A DNA stretch of 44,462 nt. Source: Candidatus Sulfotelmatobacter kueseliae (GTDB lineage: Bacteria > Acidobacteriota > Terriglobia > Terriglobales > Acidobacteriaceae). The notes beneath the pieces were generated by a model. It ran no database searches. It saw only the letters and a list, made by a program, of their open reading frames with translations, and had not been told where the DNA came from. Made by a program: the position numbers and the translations under genes. Below, in pieces: positions 6,464-14,764 of the stretch. Each line of letters begins with the position of its first letter. Position 1 is the stretch's first letter. Where the stretch lies: contig OMOD01000161.1 of the NCBI GenBank assembly GCA_900290255.1, forward strand, positions 1 through 44,462. The letters are read 5' to 3'.

Positions 6464-8041
6464 TTACTTGGCGGATTTGGCACGGTTCGAACGCTCCTGC
6501 AGGGCCAGCAGAACGACCCGCAGCATCTCGTCCCAGGGCGCGGGCTTGCCGCTCCAGATTTCAAACTGCCGGGCGGCCTGGTGGACGAACATTTCGATTC
6601 CCGGGATGACCTGCGCGCCCCGTTCCTGGGCCAGTTTCATAAGCCGGGTTTCGGCCGGATCGTACACCATATCAAAGACATAGCGGGCATTGATCTCTTT
6701 TTCCTCGAGCGGCGACTCGCGGGTATTTCCCATGCCGACCGGGGTCGCGTTGACGATGACGTCGAAGGCCATTTTCTTGAGATCGGCCCGCTTCATGATG
6801 CGGGCCCGGGCGCGATGGGCCAGTTTCCTGGCCGGAGCGGCACTGCGGTTGAGAATGTAGACTTCCGCTCCCCGTTCCTTCAGCCCAAAAACCGCGGCAC
6901 GGGCTGCCCCCCCGGCTCCGAGGACCAGGATGCGTGCCCCTTCCAGCGTGGGCAGGCGGCGCTCGAGTGGCCGGACAACGCCGGCGGCATCCGTATTGAA
7001 TCCGTACAGCTTGCCGTCCTGCGCCCGCACCACGGTATTGCAGGCTCCGATTTTGGCGGTGTGCGAATCAGTATTGTCGAGGTGCGGCAGAATCGCTTCT
7101 TTGTACGGCATGGTGACGCTGATGCCGTAGATCGGAATCTCGCGCACGCAGGTCAGAAGATCTTTCAGCGTTTTGGCGTGCAGAGCGAGAAAAACCGCGT
7201 TGACATTCTCCCGCCGGAAAGCCGCATTCATGATGGCGGGCGAGAGCGAGTGCGCGATGGGATCGCCGACTACGCCGTACACCCGGGTAGCCGCGTCCAC
7301 TTGCTCGATGCGGTATACGCTGCGCAATTCCTGCGCTGTCACCTGGCCCGGAGCGGTGGCTTCGCTGGAACTGGCCGCAGCGAAGGTGAAGACGCTGCCC
7401 GCGCGCAGTCCCAGCACCCGGCTGATGATGCCTTGTTCGCCCATGCACATGCCGACCAGCGAATGCCGGTCGCCCTCCCGCCCCAGGAACTTGATCATGG
7501 TGACGTTGTCGGAGAGTGTGGTCGCCGTACTGACGATCTTGTAAAAGTCGGCGGGGCAGGCCAGCATTTTTCCCAGCGTTTCGTCCAGTTTCTTGGTGGC
7601 GCGAAAATCGTGGAACGAAAGAATCAAAGCCGCCCGGCTGCGCAATCGATCGAGTTGTGCCGGCTTGCATTTGCTGGCCGTTTGCAGTTCCACATCCACC
7701 AGCGGACAACCCGCCATCGCCGCCTTGCTGAGGACCTCCAGTTGCGCCGCGATCGAGCCACGGAACTTGCCGCCGCTGGCGGCGCGGCGGCAGGTCGCGA
7801 TCACCACCGTTGAAGGATGGGACTCGGTGAAACGCTTGATCCGAGCCATGGCCAGGCCGGGCTTGGAGAGATAGTCCAACCTGAACTCCAGGAAGGAATT
7901 ATCCCGGACCAGGGCCTCGGCCTTTTCGGCCATTTCGTTGGCCTCGGAACCGATCACTGCCACGCAAACCCGTGGCAAACGCAAGGGAAGCAGACGCGGC
8001 GCATACGCAGAAGAAGAGTCCATCGTTCTAGATTCGGACAC
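6464..8041 (-). CDS. aroDE: bifunctional 3-dehydroquinate dehydratase / shikimate dehydrogenase
   Basis: A 525-residue fusion catalysing two successive steps of the shikimate pathway. The N-terminal type I dehydroquinase has the EFRLDYL motif (about 52-58), catalytic His144 in LSFHDF and Schiff-base Lys168 in FYKIVSTA. The C-terminal shikimate dehydrogenase begins near YGVVGDPIAHSLSP (about 255), with VTMPYKEAILPHLD carrying the catalytic Lys, GACNTVV, and the NADP-binding LVLGAGGAARAA. The same fusion is known from plants and some bacteria. The frame opens with GTG at 8041; an in-frame ATG lies at 8023 (MDSSSAY). Neither has a clear ribosome-binding site. The promoter at 8071-8099 fits either. 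Confidence 0.92.
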   Translation of the reverse strand: MSESRTMDSSSAYAPRLLPLRLPRVCVAVIGSEANEMAEKAEALVRDNSFLEFRLDYLSKPGLAMARIKRFTESHPSTVVIATCRRAASGGKFRGSIAAQLEVLSKAAMAGCPLVDVELQTASKCKPAQLDRLRSRAALILSFHDFRATKKLDETLGKMLACPADFYKIVSTATTLSDNVTMIKFLGREGDRHSLVGMCMGEQGIISRVLGLRAGSVFTFAAASSSEATAPGQVTAQELRSVYRIEQVDAATRVYGVVGDPIAHSLSPAIMNAAFRRENVNAVFLALHAKTLKDLLTCVREIPIYGISVTMPYKEAILPHLDNTDSHTAKIGACNTVVRAQDGKLYGFNTDAAGVVRPLERRLPTLEGARILVLGAGGAARAAVFGLKERGAEVYILNRSAAPARKLAHRARARIMKRADLKKMAFDVIVNATPVGMGNTRESPLEEKEINARYVFDMVYDPAETRLMKLAQERGAQVIPGIEMFVHQAARQFEIWSGKPAPWDEMLRVVLLALQERSNRAKSAK

Positions 8042-8070
8042 TATCAGGGTTTACTAGGAGCGACGGCGAA

Positions 8071-8099
8071 TTATTACAGGGGCGTAACTCTATATGCAA
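8071..8099 (-). promoter_or_regulatory. promoter for aroDE
   Basis: On the minus strand TTGCAT (8099-8094), a 17-bp spacer and TAATAA (8076-8071) form a plausible sigma70 promoter. The predicted start near 8064 is about 23 nt upstream of the GTG and about 41 nt upstream of the ATG candidate. Confidence 0.5.
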
Positions 8100-8161
8100 C
8101 AACGGATTGATGGTTCGCGCGAAAAAAGCCTGGCTCCGAGGTGCCCAACACTGTCGTAACC

Positions 8162-8190
8162 TTGACCCACCCTTACCCCCTTGTTACCTT
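8162..8190 (+). promoter_or_regulatory. possible promoter for the secreted protein at 8274
   Basis: TTGACC (8162-8167), 17 bp, then TACCTT (8185-8190). The -35 is good and the -10 weak. It is divergent from the aroDE promoter and leaves a leader of about 75 nt. Confidence 0.35.
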
Positions 8191-8273
8191 CCGTTTGAAG
8201 CCTTGCCTTTTCTGGCATTTGGCGTCTTTCGACTTGGGGAGGGGGACACGCGGTGATCCTTTCCGGAGGTAAC

Positions 8274-9230
8274 ATGAAGAAAACAGGACTGTTCGTGTTG
8301 TTGTTAGCGACGGCGAGTTGGGCCCAATCCGGCGCCGATGCCAATTCCGCTGAGGCTCCGCAGGGAACATCCCCGAACTCAGCCAGCTTCCCTACCATGC
8401 GCGTGCAGACGCCCACTTATGCCGATGTGTACTGCGCTGGCTTCATCAACAAACAGACTTTGCCCGACGCCAATTTTGTCGCGGGCGGCTTGCAGACGCC
8501 CACCACCACCCACTTTACGCGTGGTGACGTGGTGTACCTGCGTGGAACCGGCTACAGCGCCGGAGCGGAATACGAGATTGTGCGTGCCCTGAAGGACGTC
8601 AACCAGTATGAGATGTATCCCGGGGAAAAGAAGCTGCTCAAGGAAACCGGCCAGCCCTACGAGGAAGTCGGCCGCATCAAGATCATTGATACCCGCAGCA
8701 AAAGCGCGATCGGCTACATCGAGTATGCGTGTGATGGCATCGCGCCGGGCGACGCAGCGATTCCCTTCGCGGAAAAACAGACGGTGGCGTTCCACGCGCC
8801 GATTCGTTTCGACCGTTTTCTCCCGGCCAGTGGCAAACTTACCGGCCGTATCGTGATGGGCAGAGACTTCGACTCGCAGCTGGGCACTGGACGTACGGTG
8901 TATATCAACGTCGGCGCAAACCAGGGCGTACATGTGGGCGACTTTTTCCGCGCCGTGCGCTCCTATGCAGCCGATCTCAACGACCCGGTGGACTCGCTTT
9001 CCTTCAAAGCCGCAATCGCGGAAGACACACAGGCGAAAACGCCATCGGTGGATCCCGCCATGTTCACCAAGGGAAATGGTCCGGTGATTCACGTGCGCGA
9101 TCTGCCGCGGCGAGCCGTGGCTGAGGTCGAGATTATCGGCGTGACCCCCACCACCGCAACGGGCATGATCGTTTTCGCTTTGGAAGACGTGCATGCGGGC
9201 GATAGCGTGGAACTGGATCAGCCCAATTAG
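8274..9230 (+). CDS. secreted protein of unknown function with FlgT-C-like repeats
   Basis: A 318-residue exported protein. The start at 8274 has a good ribosome-binding site (GGAGG, 5 nt spacing) and gives a clean signal peptide (MKKTGLFVLLLATASWA). I do not recognise a named family. Two stretches resemble the small beta-barrel seen in the C-terminal part of FlgT-like proteins. One is around TVYINVGANQGVHVGDFFRA (about residues 213-232). The other is AVAEVEIIGVTPTTATGMIV, followed by GDSVEL near the end. An earlier segment (FTRGDVVYLRG, about 83-93) has the same 'G..V.G' flavour. This suggests a periplasmic or surface adaptor. It is monocistronic, with its own strong terminator. Confidence 0.75.
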   Translation: MKKTGLFVLLLATASWAQSGADANSAEAPQGTSPNSASFPTMRVQTPTYADVYCAGFINKQTLPDANFVAGGLQTPTTTHFTRGDVVYLRGTGYSAGAEYEIVRALKDVNQYEMYPGEKKLLKETGQPYEEVGRIKIIDTRSKSAIGYIEYACDGIAPGDAAIPFAEKQTVAFHAPIRFDRFLPASGKLTGRIVMGRDFDSQLGTGRTVYINVGANQGVHVGDFFRAVRSYAADLNDPVDSLSFKAAIAEDTQAKTPSVDPAMFTKGNGPVIHVRDLPRRAVAEVEIIGVTPTTATGMIVFALEDVHAGDSVELDQPN

Positions 9231-9262
9231 TCCGAGTTAGCCGTACTAACGCAGGCACGAAG

Positions 9263-9296
9263 CCGGGGACGGGAAACCGTCCCCGGTTTTGTTTTT
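9263..9296 (+). terminator. intrinsic terminator
   Basis: A perfect 10-bp stem CCGGGGACGG/CCGTCCCCGG with a GAAA tetraloop is followed by TTTTGTTTTT. It ends the transcript of the secreted protein at 8274-9230. Confidence 0.93.
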
Positions 9297-9308
9297 GGCA
9301 AGGCGTGT

Positions 9309-9383
9309 ATTCACCACGGAGACACAGAGCCACGGAGAAACACAAAGAAGACGGTTCTCCCTGTCGTTGTGACTCCATGGTGA
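9309..9383. repeat. family J short tandem/inverted repeat (CACGGAG type)
   Basis: CACGGAGACACAGAGCCACGGAG-like units follow TTCACCACGGAG, and the complement CTCCATGGTGAA closes the element at the right end. It is a single copy in this window, in the same style as the CACGGAT family, sitting just beyond the stop codon of the AMMECR1 gene. Confidence 0.5.
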
Positions 9384-9391
9384 AGAAAGGC

Positions 9392-9979
9392 TTACTCCCG
9401 CGTCCGTTCCTCCCCGAACACTTCCGCCGTGAAGGCCTCAATCAGCGCGCCTTTCTTCCATGCATCCGACGGCAGTCCCGCTTTGTGGCAGGTCTGCTCG
9501 AGGAAGGTGGTGCGATCCCAATTGTGTTCCACCGGCACCTGCGGCAGGAGCAAGCCACGGCGTCCGCTCAGGCTGATCAGCAGGCCGTGGCGGCCGACCT
9601 CGACAGCTTCAGCCTGGATGGGTTGGGGAACCGACAGGATGCTGAGTTCGATCTGCAGATGCGGCGCCTCATCCTGGGTTACGGGATAGAAGCGGGTGTC
9701 GTCAAAAGCCGCGGCCTGAGCTGTCTCCGCCACGGCGCGATACAGCGAGCTTACGGGAAGAACGTAGCCGACGCACCCCCGCAACTCGCCTTCGAGGTGC
9801 AGCGACGTGAACACGCCGCGGGGTTGGGCCAGATGAGCGGTCGGGGGCTCGAGCGAAATCTCGCGCTGCTCCAGCACCGACAAAATGGAATCGTGCGCCA
9901 GCCGGAGCAGCCGACTTCGCTCCTCCTGCGAGAACTCACCAGACTGTACGGCAACCGGACTAGGTCGAGGCAGCGACAT
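9392..9979 (-). CDS. AMMECR1 domain protein
   Basis: A 195-residue AMMECR1-domain protein. The family motif LRGCVGY (about residues 66-72) and the C-terminal LLLPQVPVEHNWD (about 142-154) are present. The family is conserved across all domains of life and often sits beside a MEMO-like protein and a radical-SAM enzyme; neither is here. The biochemical role is not established. The start overlaps the end of pgsA by 20 nt, so the two are translationally coupled. Confidence 0.9.
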   Translation of the reverse strand: MSLPRPSPVAVQSGEFSQEERSRLLRLAHDSILSVLEQREISLEPPTAHLAQPRGVFTSLHLEGELRGCVGYVLPVSSLYRAVAETAQAAAFDDTRFYPVTQDEAPHLQIELSILSVPQPIQAEAVEVGRHGLLISLSGRRGLLLPQVPVEHNWDRTTFLEQTCHKAGLPSDAWKKGALIEAFTAEVFGEERTRE

Positions 9980-10643
9980 CGCGGTCCGCCTGCGGCGGCG
10001 GCGCCGGCAAGGGCTTCCTGCGCCGGCTCAGGATGAAGGCGCGGCGCTGGCGCTTCACCACGCGCCGGTCAATCTTCGACCAGAAGGCGACGAAATAATC
10101 AATGGCCGACACCAGCGAGACACCCACCATGAACCAGATCGAGAGATACGCGATCCAGTGGACGGGAAAGACGTAGTAGCCGTAAACCGGCCACACTTTC
10201 CAGCGATGGTCGAGGATTACCGCCACCACCGCCACGATCTGCACCACCATCTTGAGCTTGCCCAGTTCGCTGGCTTCGATGGTGAAGCCTTCGGAGGCGG
10301 CAATCGAGCGCAGACCGCTGACCAGGAACTCGCGCCCAATGACTACAATCGCGACCCACGCCGGCACCAGCGCCGGATTCAGTTGCACCAGCACGACGAA
10401 AGCAGCCGCGATCAGCAGCTTGTCGGCCAATGGGTCGAGCAGAATTCCCATGGTCGTGATCTGCCCCCGCCGGCGGGCGAGATAGCCGTCAATGCCATCG
10501 GTCATGGCCGCCGCAATGAACAACGCCGAGGCCAGCAATTCTTTTTCCCCATTGACGCTGCTGAAGCGGGGACTGGACAGAATCCAGATCAGCAGGGGAA
10601 TGCTGGCAATGCGGATCAGCGTGATGGAGTTGGGCAGATTCAC
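9960..10643 (-). CDS. pgsA: CDP-diacylglycerol-glycerol-3-phosphate 3-phosphatidyltransferase
   Basis: An integral membrane enzyme that makes phosphatidylglycerol phosphate, the first committed step to phosphatidylglycerol and cardiolipin. The CDP-alcohol phosphotransferase signature DGxxxAR-x8-GxxxDxxxD is complete (TDGIDGYLARRRG, then MGILLDPLADK). There are about five hydrophobic segments and a basic cytoplasmic tail that ends with Pro-rich residues. I chose the GTG at 10643 because it yields the family-typical N-terminus MNLPNSITLIRI. A longer frame begins with TTG at 10712, without a ribosome-binding site. It overlaps the AMMECR1 gene by 20 nt. Confidence 0.88.
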   Translation of the reverse strand: MNLPNSITLIRIASIPLLIWILSSPRFSSVNGEKELLASALFIAAAMTDGIDGYLARRRGQITTMGILLDPLADKLLIAAAFVVLVQLNPALVPAWVAIVVIGREFLVSGLRSIAASEGFTIEASELGKLKMVVQIVAVVAVILDHRWKVWPVYGYYVFPVHWIAYLSIWFMVGVSLVSAIDYFVAFWSKIDRRVVKRQRRAFILSRRRKPLPAPPPQADRDVAAST

Positions 10644-10737
10644 ACTCAGGGACGGCTCCGGGGGCCAGTCGGAAACCAGATTGATTATGCTCCACGGGAA
10701 GGGGGAACGCAATGCACGTTAGGACAGCGAACCGCCG

Positions 10738-10809
10738 TCAGACCTCAGACCTCAGACGTCAGGCGGAGTCTTCAGCTTGGTCCGAGGTCTGAGGTCCGAA
10801 GTCTGACGT
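10738..10809. repeat. family C heptamer inverted repeat (GGACCTC/AGACCTC type), copy 1
   Basis: The left arm is made of CAGACCT-type heptamers (10738-10763) and the right arm of GAGGTCT/GAGGTCC units (10782-10809), with an unrelated centre of about 18 bp. It sits between pgsA and the HHH gene and ends 8 nt from the HHH stop codon. Confidence 0.85.
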
Positions 10810-10817
10810 CGGTTTTG

Positions 10818-11168
10818 TTATTTCGCCGGCGCCTTCGGTTGCTTGGCGATGATCAGGTCCTTGACCTTGTCGTAAGTCGCCTGCGGAACGATCTTTTTCT
10901 GGACGAGTTGATTCTTGGCGCGGTAGGGACGGCCATCAATGATCTTCTGCGAATAGGCGTCGCCGATGCCGGGCAGGGCCTTCAGTTGATCCTTGGTCGC
11001 CGTGTTGATGTCCAGCTTCTCGGCCGGCGCCTTCGCGGCCTGTGCCGGAGCGGCATTCATCTCGGGGACGCTTCCCGGTTCTTTGGTCTGCGCAAGAGCG
11101 GACGTTCCCATCATTACGAGGCTGGCCGCAAACGCGGCTGACAGAACCAGTACCAATAGCTTCTTCAT
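10818..11168 (-). CDS. exported helix-hairpin-helix (ComEA-like) protein
   Basis: A 116-residue protein with a signal peptide ([20 protein letters not shown]..., cut near ALA) and an Ala/Pro-rich linker. One helix-hairpin-helix motif follows ([18 protein letters not shown], then [11 protein letters not shown]). This 'INTA...L..LPGIG...A..II..RPY' pattern is that of ComEA and related non-specific DNA-binding proteins, which act outside the cytoplasmic membrane in DNA uptake. Only the short domain is present and no com genes adjoin, so a competence role is a guess. The ATG at 11168 has a strong ribosome-binding site (GGAGG). Confidence 0.85.
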   Translation of the reverse strand: MKKLLVLVLSAAFAASLVMMGTSALAQTKEPGSVPEMNAAPAQAAKAPAEKLDINTATKDQLKALPGIGDAYSQKIIDGRPYRAKNQLVQKKIVPQATYDKVKDLIIAKQPKAPAK

Positions 11169-11242
11169 GATTTCCTCCATACATAACGGTGGGGCACCCA
11201 AGTCCTACTTTCTTCATCGAAACCGGTCCATTAGGCCAGTTC

Positions 11243-11284
11243 GCAACTCGCGACTCACAGCTCGGGACTCGGGACTCGCGACTT
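11243..11284. repeat. family H heptamer array (GGGACTC type)
   Basis: Six 7-bp units in perfect register: GCAACTC, GCGACTC, ACAGCTC, GGGACTC, GGGACTC, GCGACTT. There is no second, inverted arm. It ends one base from the gdhA stop codon. A partial GGTGGGGCACCC (about 11189-11200), the end sequence of family G, lies near the HHH gene start. Confidence 0.8.
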
Positions 11285-11285
11285 A

Positions 11286-12563
11286 CTACGCGTAAATTCC
11301 GCGCTGCCGGATGGTATAGGCCACGCGGTCAATGGCCAGCATATAGGCCGCGATGCGATTGTTGACCTTGTGGGTTTCGGCGTAGCGCACCACGTCTTCG
11401 AACGACGACTTCATGATCGCGTCCAGTTGCTCGTTGACCACCGATTCCTTCCAGAAATAGCCCTGGCGGTCCTGCACCCACTCGAAGTAGGAAGTGGTTA
11501 CGCCGCCGGCGTTGGCCAGAATGTCGGGAATCACGAACACTCCCTTTTCGCTGAGCACATCGTCGGCCGCGGAAGTCGTAGGCCCGTTCGCGCCCTCGGC
11601 CAGAATGCGGCACTTCACCCGGTCCACGTTGCGGCTGGTGATGACGTTCTCAGTCGCGGCTGGAATCAGGATTTCGCACTCGGCCGTCAGCAAATCACTG
11701 GCGTCGCAGCGCTCGGCGCCGGGGAAACCGTGCACCGTGCCGTTTTTCTGGCGGAAGTCCACCAGCGCCTTCAGGTCGATACCGTTCTTGTTGCAGAGCC
11801 CGCCGCCGACTTCCGCGATGCCGACGATCTTGTAGCCGACTTCGTGCATGAGCAGCGCGGCATTGGAGCCCACGTTGCCGAAGCCCTGCACGATGACGCG
11901 GGCGCGGGAGCGGTCAATGTTCAGTTTTCTGCAGGCCTCGTCGCAGACGATCATCACGCCGCGGCCGGTGGCCTCGCGGCGTCCGCGCGAGCCGCCGATG
12001 TTGATGGGCTTTCCGGTCACGCACGCGGTCACGGTTTGCCGCATATGCATGGAATACGTGTCCATCATCCAGGCCATGACTTGTTCGTTGGTGTTGACGT
12101 CGGGGGCGGGCACGTCTTTTTCCGGGCCGATGAATTCGATCAGCTCGGAGGTGTAGCGGCGGGTCATGCGCTCGACTTCGCCCATGGACATCTTGTGCGG
12201 ATCGCAGATCACGCCGCCCTTGGCACCGCCGAAAGGAATGTTGACCACGGCGCACTTCCAGGTCATCCAGCTGGCCAGCGCGCGCACTTCGTCGAGCGTG
12301 ACGTCGGGCGCGTAGCGGATGCCGCCCTTGGCCGGACCGCGGGCGATCGAGTGCTGCACCCGGAAGCCGGTGAAAACCTCGAGGTGGCCGTCATCCATCT
12401 GCACCGGAATATAGACCGTAACTTCGCGGTTGGGATAGCGCAGAACCCGCCACAGGCCTTCATCCAGATTGAGCTTTTGCGCGGCCAGGTCGAAGCGGGC
12501 GCGCTGCGATTCCCACGGGTTGGTCTCTTTGTCCACGTGTGGGGCGGTTGTCATCGTCGTCAT
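11286..12563 (-). CDS. gdhA: glutamate dehydrogenase
   Basis: A 425-residue Glu/Leu/Phe/Val dehydrogenase of the hexameric type, interconverting glutamate with 2-oxoglutarate and ammonia in the cytoplasm. Substrate-site motifs are GGIRYAPDV (about 80-88), [18 protein letters not shown] with catalytic lysines near 103 and 115, and [17 protein letters not shown]. The Rossmann fold starts at [16 protein letters not shown]. Its length is normal. The start at 12563 has GGGAG 10 nt upstream; a second ATG at 12554 is possible. Coenzyme choice cannot be read confidently from the sequence. Confidence 0.95.
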   Translation of the reverse strand: MTTMTTAPHVDKETNPWESQRARFDLAAQKLNLDEGLWRVLRYPNREVTVYIPVQMDDGHLEVFTGFRVQHSIARGPAKGGIRYAPDVTLDEVRALASWMTWKCAVVNIPFGGAKGGVICDPHKMSMGEVERMTRRYTSELIEFIGPEKDVPAPDVNTNEQVMAWMMDTYSMHMRQTVTACVTGKPINIGGSRGRREATGRGVMIVCDEACRKLNIDRSRARVIVQGFGNVGSNAALLMHEVGYKIVGIAEVGGGLCNKNGIDLKALVDFRQKNGTVHGFPGAERCDASDLLTAECEILIPAATENVITSRNVDRVKCRILAEGANGPTTSAADDVLSEKGVFVIPDILANAGGVTTSYFEWVQDRQGYFWKESVVNEQLDAIMKSSFEDVVRYAETHKVNNRIAAYMLAIDRVAYTIRQRGIYA

Positions 12564-12658
12564 AAACGTATTCTCCCAGAATCAATGCAGGTCGGGAATG
12601 GCTGGACAATGCCGGCCGGCGCCGGGACGGTTCCCGGTCGGGGCGGGCAAACCTCCAG

Positions 12659-12688
12659 AGTATATGAGGGTGAATGGCAGGGAAGCAA
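12659..12688 (-). promoter_or_regulatory. promoter for gdhA
   Basis: On the minus strand TTGCTT (12688-12683), an 18-bp spacer and TATACT (12664-12659). This predicts a leader of about 90 nt before the gdhA ATG. The leader contains a GC-rich hairpin (GACCGGGAACCGTCCCGGCGCCGGCC region, about 12605-12640). Confidence 0.55.
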
Positions 12689-12690
12689 GC

Positions 12691-12743
12691 AGGGGGGCCA
12701 GGGGGCAGCAGTCGCGCTTTCTGGCCCCTGACCCCTGACCCTG
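12691..12743. repeat. family I heptamer inverted repeat (CCCCTGA type), copy 1
   Basis: The left arm is GGGGGGCCAGGGGGCAG; the right arm CTGGCCCCTGACCCCTGACCC contains two exact CCCCTGA heptamers. It ends a few bases from the stop codon of the secreted protein at 12749. A second, single-armed copy lies at 13531. Confidence 0.7.
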
Positions 12744-12748
12744 CCTTT

Positions 12749-13492
12749 CTACATCGGCGCTTCGATCTTGATCTCAATCCCGTACGTGCACTCGGTCATG
12801 GTGTGCCAGGAGGTTCCCATCTTCAGGTCGTAGGTCATCATTTCCGTTTTTCGCGGAAGCGCGTCGCCTGCCCCCACCCAGATGTCCACGGTGCGATCGA
12901 TGAAGCTGTCCCGAACCTTGAACTGGTAGTGGAACGTGGATACGCCCCTGATCACCTCAGGCCCCGTCAGTTTCAGATCGCCGGGCTTGTAACCGAACTT
13001 CAGCTCGTCGGGAAGCTTGAACGCGGCCGGGCTTGTCCAGGTTTGATACCACGCCATTTCCATCGGATCGACTTTCGTCCACGGTCCGCTTCCAATCTTC
13101 CGGTAGCCGTCTTTGCCGATGAAGATGGTCTCGACTGGCTGATGCTCCTGGGCACCGCTGATGCGTAGGCGGTCATTTCCGAACTCAGTCCACGTCTCTT
13201 GGGTCCAGCCCGGTCTCGGTCCGGAATTGCCGGACGCCATCTCATGGCAACGGTGCGAGTTGTCGCGCAGCATCGCGGTTGCAGCCTTGGTGATCACTTC
13301 GAGCGGATCATCGCTGGCCGTGACGGCTGTCTCCGGCCCGTCGCTGGCCAGTGTTTTGGCGGGTTTGGATTGCGCGGTTTGTGCGCGAGTCTCGCGCGCT
13401 ACGTCTCCGAGCGGACGGTCCTGGGCCGAGTTGACTTGAACCAGGCAGAAAGTGCCGAAAGCCAGCGTCGCCGCGATCGCCGTATTTCTCAC
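12749..13492 (-). CDS. secreted protein of unknown function
   Basis: A 247-residue exported protein that I do not recognise. Starting at the GTG at 13492 gives a good signal peptide (MRNTAIAATLAFGTFCLVQVNSA). A longer frame from TTG at 13519 would spoil it. After an Ala/Thr/Ser-rich linker, the body (about 70-247) looks like one beta-rich domain with patterns such as TIFIGKDGYRKIGSGPW and FHYQFKVRDSFIDRTVDIWV. These are reminiscent of the LolA/LppX-type half-barrels that bind hydrophobic molecules. That comparison is weak. It lies 54 nt after the MBL-fold gene on the same strand, probably in one transcript. Confidence 0.65.
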   Translation of the reverse strand: MRNTAIAATLAFGTFCLVQVNSAQDRPLGDVARETRAQTAQSKPAKTLASDGPETAVTASDDPLEVITKAATAMLRDNSHRCHEMASGNSGPRPGWTQETWTEFGNDRLRISGAQEHQPVETIFIGKDGYRKIGSGPWTKVDPMEMAWYQTWTSPAAFKLPDELKFGYKPGDLKLTGPEVIRGVSTFHYQFKVRDSFIDRTVDIWVGAGDALPRKTEMMTYDLKMGTSWHTMTECTYGIEIKIEAPM

Positions 13493-13530
13493 CCCAGCAC
13501 CCCACAAGCAGAAATCCAATCGCTGATGAT

Positions 13531-13571
13531 GCCTGACCCCTGACCTCTAGCCCCTGGCCCCCGACCCCTTG
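13531..13571. repeat. family I heptamer array, copy 2, overlapping a gene end
   Basis: Units CCCCTGA, CCTCTAG, CCCCTGG, CCCCCGA and CCCCTTG are in register at 13537-13571, preceded by a partial unit. On the minus strand this array encodes the last seven residues (KGSGARG) and the TAG stop of the MBL-fold hydrolase. Confidence 0.75.
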
Positions 13572-14407
13572 CTCTTGCCCTCAGCCCCGAGACGGATCTC
13601 CATGCCTTCGGCCGCGGCCCGCACTTCGGGATAGTAGTTGCGGGCGTTCTCAACCACGCGGTCGACGATCTCGTCGGTGTGGTCGGGATCGTGGTGGTAG
13701 AGGATCAGTTCTTTGGCGCCGCTTTCCATCACCACATTGACGGCTTCGCGCCAGTGGCTGTGTCCCCAGCCCCGGCGGCGCGCGGCGTACTCTTCGGGCA
13801 GATACTGCGCGTCATAGATGAGGAGGTCGGCGCCTTCGGCCAGCTTGCGCACAGCCTTGTCAAAGTTAACGTCGCCGGGTTCGTTGTCGGTGGCGTAGAC
13901 CAGCACTCCGTCCTTGGTTTCAAGACGAAATCCCAGGCAGCCCTGGGGATGGTTCAGCCAGGCGGTCTTGATGCGGATGCCGTCTTCCATGTCGAGGCAG
14001 CCGTTTTCGATGTCGTAGAAGTCGCGCTTGGCCTTCATCTCGTCGAGGTTGACGGGGAAGTAGGGCGAGGCCATCTGCTCGGCCATCACCTGCTCCAGGC
14101 TGCGGGTGCGGCTGGAAGAATGAAAGAAGAAGTGACTGTTGGGGCTGTCGTAGAGGGGACGGAAAAACGGCATGCCCTGGATGTGGTCCCAGTGAAAGTG
14201 AGAAACGAAGACGTGGGCGGCGAAGGGCCGGTCGCCGAACTCGCGCTCCAGATGATGTCCCAGCACGCGGAAGCCGGTGCCACAATCGAAGATGTAAATG
14301 CGATCCCCCAGGCGCACCTCGACGCACGAGGTATTTCCTCCGTAGCGCAGGTTCTCGGCCTGTGGCGTGGGCGTGGAGCCGCGCACGCCCCAAAACTTAA
14401 TCAGCAT
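13547..14407 (-). CDS. MBL-fold metallohydrolase
   Basis: A 286-residue metallo-beta-lactamase-fold hydrolase. The metal-binding HxHxDH motif is His70-Phe-His72-Trp-Asp74-His75. DCGTGFRVLG (about 41-50) precedes it. Further ligand candidates are NHPQGCLGF, YATDNEPGD and the late YHHDPDHTDE. The N-terminus MLIKFWGVRGSTPTP is typical of a subfamily often placed near cyclic-nucleotide phosphodiesterase-like or PhnP/RNase Z-like enzymes. The substrate cannot be told. The last residues and stop codon come from a heptamer repeat, so the original C-terminus may have been different. Confidence 0.85.
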   Translation of the reverse strand: MLIKFWGVRGSTPTPQAENLRYGGNTSCVEVRLGDRIYIFDCGTGFRVLGHHLEREFGDRPFAAHVFVSHFHWDHIQGMPFFRPLYDSPNSHFFFHSSSRTRSLEQVMAEQMASPYFPVNLDEMKAKRDFYDIENGCLDMEDGIRIKTAWLNHPQGCLGFRLETKDGVLVYATDNEPGDVNFDKAVRKLAEGADLLIYDAQYLPEEYAARRRGWGHSHWREAVNVVMESGAKELILYHHDPDHTDEIVDRVVENARNYYPEVRAAAEGMEIRLGAEGKSKGSGARG

Positions 14408-14764
14408 AAATTTCCGTGGCGCTTAATCCGTAATCTTCGGTTGCGGCGAATCATCCCTTCAATTTCGATCGCGATTCCGCTTCGACTGCCCGTTACCCTG
14501 CTGCTCAAGAAGACTCTGGGAGCAACCGCCGGCCGCGTAACTCGAATTTCGCGCGGCGCAAGATGCTCATAATACTTGAGATATCCTCGATTTTATCGTT
14601 TTGCCGGAAGCCAACAAGTGACGAAAGTTTTACCGCTGGTCCAAGGTCTCGCCGGGAGAAAGCCACATCCAGTCAATCCGCTGGACCTGGTTTGACTTCA
14701 TTTCTATCCCGCCTAACATGGCCGGACCCGAGGATTGGGGCAACTCCACGATCGGCCCAAGTGC

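Noticed and set aside
6581-7813. 410-codon plus-strand frame opposite aroDE
   Set aside because: Antisense mirror of a well-supported enzyme gene.
11370-12731. 453-codon plus-strand frame opposite gdhA
   Set aside because: His/Gly/Val-rich mirror frame; gdhA on the other strand is certain.
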